From contig BGOK01000014.1 of NCBI GenBank assembly GCA_003569205.1, positions 1-64,000 of the forward strand: a stretch of 64,000 nucleotides of DNA. Reading direction: 5' to 3'. Both the position numbers and the translations under genes were made by a program. The DNA is from Verrucomicrobiota bacterium. GTDB lineage: Bacteria > Verrucomicrobiota > Verrucomicrobiia > Opitutales > UBA953. Positions 1-8,747 of this stretch are shown here, one piece after another. Within the stretch, counting starts at the first letter, position 1. Each line of letters opens with the position of its first letter. The notes under the pieces were generated by a model that saw only the letters and a program-made list of their open reading frames with translations, ran no database searches and was not told the DNA's origin.

Positions 1-66
1 GTACGCATAGGAGTGTACTTATAAAACCCCGTTAAGCCGCAATGGTTGCAGCAGCCTTACCCAAAG

Positions 67-93
67 AAAAACCCCGGTGACCCGGGGTTTTTA
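67..93 (-). terminator. Intrinsic terminator of the Lys/Ala/Pro-rich protein gene
   Basis: An inverted repeat (ACCCCGG ... CCGGGGT, loop around TGAC) is flanked by A-runs on the left and T-runs on the right. On the minus strand it lies about 20 bases after the stop codon at 111 and is followed by a U-run, the layout of a rho-independent terminator. It could act in both directions. Confidence 0.75.
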
Positions 94-110
94 GGGAGCG
101 TCGCGAGGGC

Positions 111-713
111 TTACTGCTTTTGCGGAGCCCCTTCGACCTTCACGCCGAAGACCTTGCCGTCCTTGGCGCCTTCTTCGGTGGGTGCAGGCTTCTTCTTTTT
201 ATCCGACTTAGCTGCGGGCTCTGCTTCGGTGGCGGCTTCTTCAGGAGCGGGCTTCTTCTTGGCCTTGCTGACTTCCTTGGCGGCGGCAGCCGTGCCGGCG
301 ACGCCCGCTTCAACGAGTTTAGCGGTACCTGGGGAGGGGGCGGCCGAATCGCCGCCGAGGCCCTGGAGGCGCTTGATTTCTTCCATGGCCGCTTTGGTCG
401 CTTCGTTGGCGATCTGCGTGGCGGCGTCGATGGTATTGCCGACGAGGGAGGCAGGGCTACCCGCCTCTGGTGCAGCGGGGCCTTCTTCGCCCTTCTTCTG
501 CTTGGGCTTGTCCGCAGACTCCTTCTTTGCGGCGGCGCCATCCGCTGCGGGGACCGCGTTACCTGCCGCATCGGTCTGCGTCGACGGCTTGCTCGGCTTC
601 GACTTCGCGCTCGGCTTCGACGGCGTGTTCTTCGAGGTCGTCGTATTGCCGTTGTTGTTGGCGGGCTGCGTGTTGGTCGCGGCGGCGAGCAGGGCGAGGA
701 CGAAGAGGTTCAT
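111..713 (-). CDS. Lys/Ala/Pro-rich secreted protein of unknown function
   Basis: About 200 residues from the ATG at 711-713, chosen because it gives a short hydrophobic leader (MNLFVLALLAAATNTQPA) ending in a plausible signal-peptidase site. A longer reading start would place hydrophilic residues before the leader. The mature part is low complexity: Ser/Pro/Lys repeats, then alternating Ala/Glu/Lys-rich stretches, with one predicted helical segment around residues 85-120 (TIDAATQIANEATKAAMEEI). No catalytic motif is visible and I recognise no family. Lysine-rich, proline-broken tails of this kind occur on periplasmic or surface proteins, but that is only an analogy. A terminator follows directly. 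Confidence 0.6.
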   Translation of the reverse strand: MNLFVLALLAAATNTQPANNNGNTTTSKNTPSKPSAKSKPSKPSTQTDAAGNAVPAADGAAAKKESADKPKQKKGEEGPAAPEAGSPASLVGNTIDAATQIANEATKAAMEEIKRLQGLGGDSAAPSPGTAKLVEAGVAGTAAAAKEVSKAKKKPAPEEAATEAEPAAKSDKKKKPAPTEEGAKDGKVFGVKVEGAPQKQ

Positions 714-805
714 AATACAAATACAACACCACGCCCCGGGTGAGGTTTCAATCCTTGTCGGGGTGAAAGGCGACCAAGCCGCCCCGAGGCCGGAGAAAAC
801 GCCCA

Positions 806-958
806 TTAATAGGCTAATTTCCACTTCTCACCCAGGAAAAGCCCTAGAAAAGGCACGCCGAGGAGCAGCTTAATCCATTCCTGGATAACCTTTAATACCG
901 TACACCCGCCGAGCAGAAGGGCTAAAATCGTTAGGATAGCGGTGTGAGCTCCAAGCAT
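806..958 (-). CDS. Possible 50-residue small membrane peptide
   Basis: A minus-strand reading frame from ATG at 956-958 to TAA at 806-808 encodes 50 residues. It begins MLGAHTAILTILALLLGGC, a hydrophobic leader with a lipobox-like LGGC, followed by a short amphipathic stretch and a second hydrophobic segment (LLLGVPFLGLFLGE). It lies just upstream of, and on the same strand as, the Lys/Ala/Pro-rich protein gene. No good ribosome-binding site is seen. The support is only length, composition and position, so it may be chance; no homologue is known to me. Confidence 0.33.
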   Translation of the reverse strand: MLGAHTAILTILALLLGGCTVLKVIQEWIKLLLGVPFLGLFLGEKWKLAY

Positions 959-1018
959 GCCTAAAAATTCCCATCTTTAACGGCTTGCAACGCTACGTTG
1001 TTCAGCAAATTCGGAGGC

Positions 1019-1665
1019 ATGCCTAAAATCAGTGAATTGTTCACTCAGAACTTAAACTGGTCAGAGGACATTCGCCGGAAGCGGCCCGAGTTCTTCGAGA
1101 CCCTCTCGAAGCAACAAAGCCCGAAGTTCCTCTGGATTGGTTGTGCGGATAGCCGGGTGCCTGCGAATGAAGTCGTCGGACTCCTTCCGGAGAGCTCTTC
1201 GTGCACCGTAACGTCGCTAACCTCGTCATCCACACCGACTTGAATTGCCTCTCCGTGCTGCAGTACGCTGTCGATGTCCTGCAGGTCGAGCACGTCATTA
1301 TTTGCGGTCACTACGGTTGTGGTGGCGTCCAGGCTTCGCTTGAACGCCGCAAACTAGGCCTCATCGACAACTGGTTGCGGCACATTCGCGACGTCCATCA
1401 TAAGCATGTCCTGGCCGTGGAGAACGTTCTCGGTCCCGCGAAGTTAGACACCCTCTGCGAGCTTAACGTCATCGAGCAGGCCTACAATGCCTGCCACACC
1501 ACGGTCGTCCAAGACGCGTGGGCGCGGGGGCAGAAGGTGCAAGTCCATGGCTGGATCTACGGCCTGCGCGATGGCCTCTTGAAAGACCTGGGGATGAACG
1601 TATCGGCACTCGAAGAAATTACCCCAGCCTATGGTAGGGCCTTGGCTCGTTACCATAAGGCTTAG
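1019..1665 (+). pseudogene. can: Beta-class carbonic anhydrase with one frameshift
   Basis: This encodes the zinc enzyme that interconverts CO2 and bicarbonate. The first part (MPKISELF..., WIGCADSRVPANEVVGLLP) has the first zinc Cys and the Asp-Arg pair. The second part, in another frame from about 1190, continues VHRNVANLVIHTDLNCLSV and CGHYGCGGV with the remaining His and Cys zinc ligands. It closely follows the Can type (about 220 residues). Joining the frames needs one extra G after the GG at 1189-1190, restoring LPGELFVHRNVANLV. All expected residues are present on both sides, so the break is very recent or a sequencing error. The ATG at 1019 was chosen over the TTG at 998 because MPKISELF fits the family start. 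Confidence 0.85.
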
Positions 1666-1719
1666 TCCCTGAGGCGCAGGGGCACTTGAGTGGCCCGCGG
1701 ATGCGGCTTGTTTTGGAGG

Positions 1720-2400
1720 ATGCTCCCCGAAGATCGCCCGCGTGAAAGATTGGCCCGGCTCGGTCCCAGAGCTTTGATGGATGAAGAACTCTTCGCCTTG
1801 CTCATCGGTGCGGGGACGAAGGGCTCCCCAGTGCAGCAAGTGTCGCAGGCGTTGTTAAAGGAAGCCGGCAGTTTGGCGATGATGGCGACCTGGGAAGCCG
1901 CTGACTTCGCGCGGGTGCGTGGACTGGGTCCGGCCAAGGCGGCGGAACTTTCCGCGGTGATGGAGTTGGCGCGGCGGATTCGTGAACGCGCGCAAGACCC
2001 CGGCGAGAAGTTAGACGCACCCTTAAAGGTCTGGGCGCGGATGGAGCCGTTGGCGGCTGGCCTCACCGTCGAAAAGTGTTGGGTTCTCTGCCTCAACCGA
2101 CGCAACCGTCTCCTCGCCTTGCATGAAGTCAGTTCGGGGACGGCGACGAGCGCGCTCCTGCATCCGCGGGAAGTTTTTAGGCAAGCGCTGCGGCACGGGG
2201 CCCCGGCCGCCATCGTCGCCCACAACCACCCCAGCGGGGACCCAACCCCGAGTGCGGCTGATCGCACCGTCACCCGGCAATTGGTCGAGGCGGGGCGGGT
2301 TGTGGGGGTGGAGTTGGTGGATCATGTGGTTATGGGCCGCCCCGAGGCTGATCCCGCGGGGAAAGGCTGGTTTAGCTTCGGTGAAGCGGGCTTGATTTAG
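1720..2400 (+). CDS. radC: RadC family JAB-domain protein
   Basis: 226 residues from ATG at 1720; a GTG at 1690 would add ten residues that do not resemble the family. The N-terminal helix-hairpin-helix-like region (RERLARLGPRALMDEELFALLIGAGTKG) and the C-terminal JAB/MPN domain are typical. The JAMM motif is intact: H168-N-H170-P-S-G-D174-P-T-P-S-A-A-D181. RadC-type proteins were once linked to DNA repair, but the biochemical role is unsettled. A GGAGG lies only one base before the ATG, too close for a normal ribosome-binding site. It follows the carbonic anhydrase gene by about 55 bases on the same strand. Confidence 0.88.
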   Translation: MLPEDRPRERLARLGPRALMDEELFALLIGAGTKGSPVQQVSQALLKEAGSLAMMATWEAADFARVRGLGPAKAAELSAVMELARRIRERAQDPGEKLDAPLKVWARMEPLAAGLTVEKCWVLCLNRRNRLLALHEVSSGTATSALLHPREVFRQALRHGAPAAIVAHNHPSGDPTPSAADRTVTRQLVEAGRVVGVELVDHVVMGRPEADPAGKGWFSFGEAGLI

Positions 2401-2437
2401 CGGAACTTCCCGATGGGCTTAAGGGTCTTACCCCAGC

Positions 2438-4744
2438 ATGCCCCTTGCTCGAGTTCTGAAAATTATCGGTGCCGTGTGCGCCGTTGGGTTGATCGCCGTC
2501 GGCGTTCGCCAGGGGCAGCGCTATTATAAGAAGAACCTCGCCGACCCGCGTTCGGGCGAAGTCGTCTACCGCGAAGACTGCCTCCGTTGCCATGGCCCGA
2601 TGGGGCAGGGCGTAGCGGGGAAGTCCGATGAACCCCTCCTCGGTGAGAAGTCCGTTGCCTTCCTCGCAAAATACATCGCTCGGGATATGCCTGAGGACGA
2701 CCCCGGCACCTTATCGCCCGCCGAAGCCCTCGCCTCCGCGCAATACATTCACGACGCCTTTTATTCGGCCGAAGCTCGCGCGCGGAATAACCCACCGCGC
2801 CTCGAGCTCGCGCACCTGACCGAACGGCAGTACCGCGAAAGCGTCACCGATCTCCTTGGCTCTTTCCGGCGCGGCAGTTCGACCCACGAGTCCGGTGGCT
2901 TAGCGGCGGTCTACCGCGGGCTCAAGGATGGGGACTCGACGAACACGGACAAGAATGAGGCCAAGTTCTTGGAGCGCGTCGACCCAGTCATTAGTTTTGA
3001 TTTTGGCACGAAGGCGCCGGCCGCCGGCTCGCGGGCGGAACAGTTTAAGATTAATTGGTCAGGCTCGCTCTTGGTGCCGGACACTGGTGAATACGATTTC
3101 CGTGTCACCACGCCTAATGGCGTCCGCGTCTACGTTAACCCACCGGCGAACGGCTCCGAAAAGAATGCTCTCATCGATCTCTGGGTGAGTTCGGCGATGC
3201 TGCGCAGCGGTCAGGGCCAAGTTTTCCTTTTGGGTGGCCGCAGCTACCCGCTGAAAGTCGAATTCTTCAAGTACAAGGATAAGACCGCCTCCATTAAACT
3301 GGAGTGGCGTCCGCCGGGTGGGGCTTGGACGGTTATTCCGGCCGAAAACCTCTCGCCAAAATTCTCCGCGAGCGTGGACGTCGTCTCGGTACCCTTCCCG
3401 CCCGACGACGCCAGCATGGGCTATGAGCGCGGCGTTTCGGTTTCCCGCGAATGGACGGAGGCTGTCGCCAAGGGAGGCCTCCAGGCCGCCGCTTTGCTGG
3501 CCCCGCACCTGCACGAATACGCGGGTACCACCGCGACCGCTCCGGACCGGGCGGAGAAGCTCAAAGCCTTCACGTGGCGCTTTGCTCAGTTGGCCTATCG
3601 CCGTCCGCTCACGGTGGAGCAGAAGGCCGACCTCGCCAAAATCTTTGTACCCGCAGTCACGCCCGAGATTGCCGCCAGGCGGGCGATTCTGCACGTGCTC
3701 TCCTCGCCGCACTTTCTGTATCCCGCCACTGGTACCCAGGATGATTACGCCGTCGCCACGCGGTTGGCGTTGGCCCTGTGGGATTCTTTGCCCGATGAAG
3801 CCCTCCTGAAGGTCGCCGCTCAGGGTGCGTTAAAGACGCCCGAGCAGGTGCGCGCGCAGGCGCAGCGGATGCAGAAGGACCCGCGGGCGAAGGCGAAGCT
3901 GCGGGACTTCCTCCACCATTGGTTGCACGTCGAGGAAGGGGCGGAAATTGCCAAGGACCAAGCCGCCTATCCGGGCTTTGATCCCGGGGTCGTGATGGAC
4001 CTCCGCACCTCCTTGGACCTCTTTGTTGAGGATGTCGTCTGGTCGGAGGCCTCGGACTACCGCCAGCTTCTGCTCAGTGACACGATTCTCATGAACGAGC
4101 GCTTGGCGAAGTTCTACGGCCAGAAGTTGCCCGAAGGCCATGGGTTCCGTCCGGTCAAGATGGATGCAGCGCAACGGGCGGGCGTCCTCACGCACCCGTA
4201 TCTCCTCGCCACGTTCTCCTACACCAAGTCGACCTCGCCGATTCACCGCGGTGTTTTCCTGTCGCGTAATATCTTGGGGCGCATGCTGAAGCCGCCACCC
4301 ATGGCGATTGCCTTCATGGACGACAAGTTTGACCCTTCGTTTACCATGCGGGAGAAGGTGACCGAACTCACCGCCAAGCCTGCCTGTCAGTCGTGCCACA
4401 TCACGATTAACCCGCTCGGGTTTAGTTTTGAACGCTTTGATGCTGTCGGGCGTATTCGTGAGACGGACAACGCTAAGCCGGTAAATACGGTCTCCCCCTA
4501 CATCGCCGCCGATGGTACGGAGTTAACCCTCACGGGCGCGCGCGATGTCGCGGTCCATGCCGCCGAGAGCCTGGCCGGGCAAACGGGCTTCGTCCGCAAT
4601 CTCTTCCAGACGATGGTTAAGCAGCCCACTACGGCCTACTCACCCGAACTACTGAGCCAGCTCACGGAACGTTTCCGTCGCGACCACTGTCACGTGCGCA
4701 ACCTCGCGATTGAGGTCGCGGTGGTCGCCGCCCTCCAGAAGTAA
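2438..4744 (+). CDS. DUF1592-type membrane-anchored cytochrome c protein with PA14-like domain
   Basis: 768 residues. An N-terminal membrane anchor (residues 8-24) is followed by a cytochrome c motif C48-L-R-C51-H52, then a PA14-like beta domain (about 170-310, from a long FDFGTKAP to RPPGGAWTVIPAENL stretch), then the DUF1592/DUF1588/DUF1585 block characteristic of Planctomycetes and Verrucomicrobia. The block contains a second CxxCH (CQSCH, near residue 650) and the hallmark LGFSFERFDAVGR. These proteins are extracytoplasmic; haem attachment is expected from the motifs and the biochemical role is unknown. The DUF1552 gene follows after 20 bases, a very common pairing, so they are probably co-transcribed and work together. 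Confidence 0.88.
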   Translation: MPLARVLKIIGAVCAVGLIAVGVRQGQRYYKKNLADPRSGEVVYREDCLRCHGPMGQGVAGKSDEPLLGEKSVAFLAKYIARDMPEDDPGTLSPAEALASAQYIHDAFYSAEARARNNPPRLELAHLTERQYRESVTDLLGSFRRGSSTHESGGLAAVYRGLKDGDSTNTDKNEAKFLERVDPVISFDFGTKAPAAGSRAEQFKINWSGSLLVPDTGEYDFRVTTPNGVRVYVNPPANGSEKNALIDLWVSSAMLRSGQGQVFLLGGRSYPLKVEFFKYKDKTASIKLEWRPPGGAWTVIPAENLSPKFSASVDVVSVPFPPDDASMGYERGVSVSREWTEAVAKGGLQAAALLAPHLHEYAGTTATAPDRAEKLKAFTWRFAQLAYRRPLTVEQKADLAKIFVPAVTPEIAARRAILHVLSSPHFLYPATGTQDDYAVATRLALALWDSLPDEALLKVAAQGALKTPEQVRAQAQRMQKDPRAKAKLRDFLHHWLHVEEGAEIAKDQAAYPGFDPGVVMDLRTSLDLFVEDVVWSEASDYRQLLLSDTILMNERLAKFYGQKLPEGHGFRPVKMDAAQRAGVLTHPYLLATFSYTKSTSPIHRGVFLSRNILGRMLKPPPMAIAFMDDKFDPSFTMREKVTELTAKPACQSCHITINPLGFSFERFDAVGRIRETDNAKPVNTVSPYIAADGTELTLTGARDVAVHAAESLAGQTGFVRNLFQTMVKQPTTAYSPELLSQLTERFRRDHCHVRNLAIEVAVVAALQK

Positions 4745-4764
4745 CCTTACCTGACCTACCCTTT

Positions 4765-6078
4765 ATGAACCTCCAAAATCGCCGCGACTTCCTCCGCAAG
4801 CTTGGCCTATCGGCCGCTGCGCTACCGCTACTCGGTGGCTTGACCTCCCTCCAGGCCGCTGAGCCGACCGCCGCCAAGCAGCGGGTGATCTTTGTCTTCT
4901 CGCCGAATGGCACGGTGCCGTCGGAGTTTTGGCCCGAAGGCGAGGGCAGTGCCTTTAAGCTAAAGCGGATTTTGCAGCCCTTGGCGCCGTTCAAGGATAA
5001 GATGCTCACGCTGAAGGGCGTGAATAATCTCGTCCGCGGCGATGGCGATTCGCACATGCGTGGCATGAGCTGCCTGCTCACCGGGATCGAACTCTTCCCG
5101 GGTAATATCATGGGCGGCGGCGGTCAGCCCGCGGGCTGGGCGCGCGGACCCTCCATCGACCAAGAAATCCGCCGCTTCCTCCAGTCGAAGCCTGCGACCA
5201 AGACCCGCATGGGTTCGCTCGAGATTGGCGTGTCCGTCGGCAATCGCGCCGACCCCTGGACGCGCTGGAGTTATGTCGGCGCCAACCAGCCCGTCGCCCC
5301 CATCTCTAATCCTTACGACCTCTTCGATAAGCTCTATGGCCAGATGAAGGAAAGCGAAAGCATGGTCTCCGTCCTCGACGGCCTCCGCGATGACCTCGCA
5401 ACGGTTTCGCGGGCGGTCGACGCCAAGGACCGCGGCTTGCTCGACCAGCATACGACGGCCTTACGCGATCTGGAGCGTAACATGAAGGAGCAACAGACCT
5501 CCGGCGCCTTGATTGTTCCTACTTCGCCGGCGATTGGTGTGACGATGGAGAACGATAACATCCCGGTCGTCACGAAGATGCAGACCGAACTCCTCGTCAG
5601 CGCCTTCCAGAACGATTTGGCCCGCGTGGCGACCTTCCAGTTCAGCAACTCCGTAGGTAGTATCCGTATGAAGTGGATCGGCATCGAGGAAGGTCACCAC
5701 TCGCTTTCGCACGACCCTGACTTGAATACTGGTTCGGTGGAGAAGCTCACGAAGATCAACACCTGGTTCGCCGAGCAGATTGCCTTCCTGGCTAAGCGCC
5801 TCCAAGAGACCCCGGAGCCCAATGGCACGGGATCGATGCTCGACCACACGACGATCATCTGGACGAACGAGCTCGGGAAGGGCAATAGCCATGCCCTTGA
5901 GGACATCCCTTGGGTACTCATTGGTGGCGGCTTAGGTTTCAAGACCGGCCGCGCCCTCAAATACACCAAGACCGCGCACAACCGGTTGCACCTCGCGCTG
6001 GCGCATGCCTTCGGCCATCGCTTGGACGCCTTCGGCAACCCAGCCCTGTGTAACGGCGGTCCTTTGAACCTGGGATGA
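4765..6078 (+). CDS. DUF1552 domain-containing secreted protein
   Basis: 437 residues with a twin-arginine-like signal (NRRDFLRKLGLSAAALPLLGG, then a cut near LQAAEP). The body matches DUF1552: VIFVFSPNGTVPSEFWP near the start, HMRGMSCLLTG, GHHSLSHDP, TTIIWTNELGKGNSH and a final NALCNGGPLNLG-like end. The fold resembles alkaline-phosphatase/sulfatase-like DUF1501 relatives, but the reaction is unknown. It is the regular partner of DUF1592 cytochrome proteins and starts 20 bases after one here. The leader (ACCTACCCTTTATG) has no Shine-Dalgarno sequence. Confidence 0.85.
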   Translation: MNLQNRRDFLRKLGLSAAALPLLGGLTSLQAAEPTAAKQRVIFVFSPNGTVPSEFWPEGEGSAFKLKRILQPLAPFKDKMLTLKGVNNLVRGDGDSHMRGMSCLLTGIELFPGNIMGGGGQPAGWARGPSIDQEIRRFLQSKPATKTRMGSLEIGVSVGNRADPWTRWSYVGANQPVAPISNPYDLFDKLYGQMKESESMVSVLDGLRDDLATVSRAVDAKDRGLLDQHTTALRDLERNMKEQQTSGALIVPTSPAIGVTMENDNIPVVTKMQTELLVSAFQNDLARVATFQFSNSVGSIRMKWIGIEEGHHSLSHDPDLNTGSVEKLTKINTWFAEQIAFLAKRLQETPEPNGTGSMLDHTTIIWTNELGKGNSHALEDIPWVLIGGGLGFKTGRALKYTKTAHNRLHLALAHAFGHRLDAFGNPALCNGGPLNLG

Positions 6079-6144
6079 AGGGAGGGGATGGGGAGGCCTG
6101 CGTGCTCAACCATCCCCCCATCCCCTATCCCCATCTGCTCTTTT

Positions 6145-6310
6145 AAAGGGTCCCCCGCCTGTGCCGGTTCCGATTGGAGCTCCAGTTTTTCCTGGATTAA
6201 GGTGGGTGGTACGTTGCCACGGCTCGGACGAGGCCGGTCGGGTCGCACCTCCCGATTATTATGTTCGTAGGAGACGGAGGCTGCCGCGGTTATCGAACAC
6301 TGCAGGGGAC
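6145..6310 (-). ncRNA. Candidate 6S-like structured RNA
   Basis: The minus strand of the 340-base gap between the DUF1552 gene and rsmE folds on inspection into a long, interrupted hairpin. A closing stem pairs GTCCCCTG (6303-6310) with CAGGCGGGGGAC (6150-6161). An inner stem pairs GGGAGGTG with CACCCACC, and an apical CGGC...GCCG hairpin sits within it. A small CCAG-GAAAAA-CTGG hairpin lies on the 3' side of the internal bulge. The size (about 160-170 bases), closing stem, open middle and 3'-side small hairpin resemble bacterial 6S RNA, which binds RNA polymerase. A promoter ends just before it. The fold was judged by eye; family membership is inferred. Confidence 0.42.
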
Positions 6311-6315
6311 AATCA

Positions 6316-6343
6316 CTAGTACAGAACCCGGACGGAAAATCAA
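6316..6343 (-). promoter_or_regulatory. Sigma70-like promoter for the candidate 6S-like RNA
   Basis: On the minus strand TTGATT (6338-6343) and TACTAG (6316-6321) are separated by 16 bases, close to the TTGACA/TATAAT consensus. The start point expected about seven bases downstream coincides with the 5' strand of the closing stem at 6310. Confidence 0.45.
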
Positions 6344-6418
6344 GTCTGCCCCGCAAAAAGACCACGGATTCTTGGCGGGGAGGATTGCCTAAAGCGTAGG
6401 CCCTGGCGCCAATCGAAC

Positions 6419-7174
6419 TTAGCGATGGTGGGCCAAGGCTTGCGTTATCACCACGCAGGCCAAAGCCGCATTTTCCGCGCGTAAGACGGTTGGGCCGAGC
6501 ACCACGGGACGGAATCCTGCGGCGCGGGCCGCCAAGTATTCGGCCGCGGTCAAATCTCCCTCGGGGCCGATGAGCCAAAGCACTTTCGTCGCGGACGCGA
6601 AGTCGAGTTCGCCGACGGGTTGCGCATCTAACTCCAGCGAACCGGTTAAGCGGAGTTCGCCCGGAGCGCAGGGTGGTAGCGCGGCGAGCCAAGCGTCGAA
6701 GCGCATCGGCGGGCCGATGTGTGCGAGCCAGGGGTGACCCGACTGCTTGCACGCCTCGACCGCCTGTTGTTGCCAGCGCATCGTGCGGGTACGGGCGCGA
6801 TCGGCATCGAGCTTCACCTCACAGCGGGCGGTTTCGAGCGGCACCACTTCGCTGGCGCCCGCCTCGCAGACGCCACGGACTAAGTCGTCCATCGTGCCGC
6901 CCTTGGGCATCCCTTGGGCGACGGTGATGGATGGGCGGACCCGTTCGACCATCCGCGTGCGGGTAACCTCGACAACGGAACCTTCACCATCGGCTGATTC
7001 CAATTTACCTTCTAGGAGATGGCCTTCGCCGTCGAGTAGCACCAGTGGGTCGCCGCGCCGGGCACGCAGGCTGCGGACCAAGTGGGCGCTCTCTTCGCCG
7101 GATAGGCTTAGGCGGGAGCCTGCCGCGGCGGTACGCGCTTGTGCGGGGTCGATCCAAGCACGGAGTGGGCTCAT
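6419..7174 (-). CDS. rsmE: 16S rRNA (uracil-1498-N3)-methyltransferase
   Basis: 251 residues, the normal family length. RsmE methylates U1498 of 16S rRNA using S-adenosylmethionine. An N-terminal PUA-like domain (SLSGEESAHLVRSLRARRGDPLVLLDGEG) is followed by a SPOUT methyltransferase domain ending in the knot motifs LIGPEGDLTAAE and VLGPTVLRAENAAL. Its ATG overlaps the stop of thiH by four bases (ATGA), so the two are translationally coupled at the end of the gcvT-gcvH-thiH operon. Confidence 0.93.
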   Translation of the reverse strand: MSPLRAWIDPAQARTAAAGSRLSLSGEESAHLVRSLRARRGDPLVLLDGEGHLLEGKLESADGEGSVVEVTRTRMVERVRPSITVAQGMPKGGTMDDLVRGVCEAGASEVVPLETARCEVKLDADRARTRTMRWQQQAVEACKQSGHPWLAHIGPPMRFDAWLAALPPCAPGELRLTGSLELDAQPVGELDFASATKVLWLIGPEGDLTAAEYLAARAAGFRPVVLGPTVLRAENAALACVVITQALAHHR

Positions 7175-8310
7175 GTCAGCTGCGCCTCCGGGCGATCGTA
7201 AGAAGGATCCCAGTCTTTCCAGACCGGTTCGAAGCCGGCGGTGCGGAGCATCGCGGCGATTTCGTTGGGCGAACGGCTGTCGTCGATGGCGAACTGTTCG
7301 AGTGACGCCTCGCGGCCCTCGGAGTACCCGCCGGGATTGGTATGCGAGCCAGCACTCATGGCGGTGATGCCCAACTTGCAGACCTGATCGCGGAAAGCTG
7401 GGCGTTCACGGGTGCTGAGCGTTAATTCTAATTCGCTATTAAATAGACGGAACGCACAGATCGCCTGAACGAGGTCGCGGTCGGTCATCTCAACCTTCGG
7501 TTCAATGTCGCCTTCGTGTGGGCGGATACGTGGGAAGGAGACGCTAAAGCGGCTGCGCCAGTGTTTGCGCTCGAGCCACTGCAAGTGGAGGGCCGTGAAG
7601 AAACATTCGGCGCGCCAGTCCTCGAGGCCGAAAAGAGCCCCGAGCCCGATCTTATGGACTCCGGCTTCGCCGACGCGATCCGGGGCGTCGAGGCGGTAGA
7701 GGAAGTCGGACTTCCGCCCTTTAGGGTGGTGGAGGTTATACGTCTCGCGGTGGTATGTTTCCTGATAGACCAGCACTGCGTTGAGCCCGTGCCGGCGGAG
7801 CTCGGCGTATTCCTCGGTCTCCAGCGGCTGGACCTCGATGGACAAGGATGCGAAGTGTGGGCGGAGTAGGTCGAGGGCCGATACGAAGAACGGCAGCGCC
7901 ACCTTCGTGGATTCACCAGTGAGCAGGAGCAAGTGGTCGAAGCCTAATTTCTTAAGGGCGCCGGCCTCGACGAGGATTTCGCCCGGACTCAGCGTGCGGC
8001 GGGCGACCTTATTGCCTGCGGAGAAGCCGCAATACGTGCAGATATTCTGGCACTCGTTCGAAAGATAAGCGGGCGCGAACAGTTGCATCGTGCGGCCGAA
8101 CCGGCGAACCGTCCGCGCTTGGCTGAGGCGAGCCATCTCCTCTAAGTGAGGGGCCGCTGCGGGTGAGATCAGCGCCTGGAAGTCCGCTAAGTCGCACACC
8201 CCTTGGGCCGCGCGGGCGAGGGCACGGCGGACGTCGGCGTCGGACTTTGCGTGCACGCCGGCCAGCACATCATCCCAAGGATGGGCGGCATGGACGGCGG
8301 CGAACGACAT
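7171..8310 (-). CDS. thiH: 2-iminoacetate synthase (radical SAM)
   Basis: 379 residues from the ATG at 8308-8310, chosen because longer starts run back into gcvH. ThiH cleaves tyrosine to give dehydroglycine (2-iminoacetate) for the thiazole of thiamine, plus p-cresol. The radical-SAM cluster motif is C87-QNI-C91-TY-C94, followed by GFSAGNKVARRTLSP; LLLLTGES and VLVYQETYHRETYNLHHP are typical of ThiH. No other thiazole genes (thiG, thiS, thiF) are in the window. It sits 29 bases after gcvH and overlaps rsmE by four bases, so it is part of a glycine-cleavage operon rather than a thi operon. Confidence 0.93.
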   Translation of the reverse strand: MSFAAVHAAHPWDDVLAGVHAKSDADVRRALARAAQGVCDLADFQALISPAAAPHLEEMARLSQARTVRRFGRTMQLFAPAYLSNECQNICTYCGFSAGNKVARRTLSPGEILVEAGALKKLGFDHLLLLTGESTKVALPFFVSALDLLRPHFASLSIEVQPLETEEYAELRRHGLNAVLVYQETYHRETYNLHHPKGRKSDFLYRLDAPDRVGEAGVHKIGLGALFGLEDWRAECFFTALHLQWLERKHWRSRFSVSFPRIRPHEGDIEPKVEMTDRDLVQAICAFRLFNSELELTLSTRERPAFRDQVCKLGITAMSAGSHTNPGGYSEGREASLEQFAIDDSRSPNEIAAMLRTAGFEPVWKDWDPSYDRPEAQLT

Positions 8311-8339
8311 GAAGAAAGTCGGCGTGTAGCCGAACGGGC

Positions 8340-8720
8340 TCAGAGCGTGGCGCTGTAGGCCGCAGCGTCGAGCAGCTGGGCCGCTTCGGCGGGATTCTTT
8401 AACTTCACGCGGATCATCCAAGCGCCGCCGTAGGGCTCGCGGTTGACGAGGTCGGGCGTGTCATTGAGCCCAGTGTTAGCCTCGACGATTTCCGCGGAGA
8501 CTGGGCTATAGAGGTCGGAAGCGGCCTTGACTGATTCCACCGTGCCGAAGACCTCGCCGGCGGCGAAGCTCTTACCCACCTTGGGGAGGTCGACGAACGT
8601 CACGTCACCCAGTGCGGCTTGCGCGTGGTCGGTGATGCCGATGGTGGCGGTGCCGTCGGCTTCGAGGCGGATCCATTCGTGTTCCTTGGTGTAGCGGAGA
8701 TGGGCGGGGACTTGGCTCAT
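8340..8720 (-). CDS. gcvH: Glycine cleavage system H protein
   Basis: 126 residues. GcvH is the lipoyl carrier that shuttles the aminomethyl group between the P, T and L proteins of the glycine cleavage complex. The lipoylated lysine is K65 in VESVKAASD, and the N-terminal [12 protein letters not shown] and central [12 protein letters not shown] are family signatures. It lies 27 bases downstream of gcvT. The P-protein gene is not in this window. Confidence 0.95.
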   Translation of the reverse strand: MSQVPAHLRYTKEHEWIRLEADGTATIGITDHAQAALGDVTFVDLPKVGKSFAAGEVFGTVESVKAASDLYSPVSAEIVEANTGLNDTPDLVNREPYGGAWMIRVKLKNPAEAAQLLDAAAYSATL

Positions 8721-8747
8721 GGTGTGATGATATAGAAAGGGGACGGT

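Noticed and set aside
955-1028. Repeat GCATGCCTAAAA at 955 and 1017 and a mini-frame MPKNSHL before the carbonic anhydrase
   Set aside because: Too short to separate from chance; noted only because the first codons resemble those of the carbonic anhydrase (MPKISEL).
6160-6270. T-box antiterminator from GGTGGTACGTTGCCAC on the plus strand
   Set aside because: It lacks the T-box core ACCGCG and a following terminator and synthetase gene; the same bases fit better as part of a minus-strand 6S-like fold.
5694-6752. 352-residue minus-strand reading frame
   Set aside because: It crosses the DUF1552 gene and rsmE in other frames, with Arg/Pro/Gly-rich composition typical of a shadow frame.
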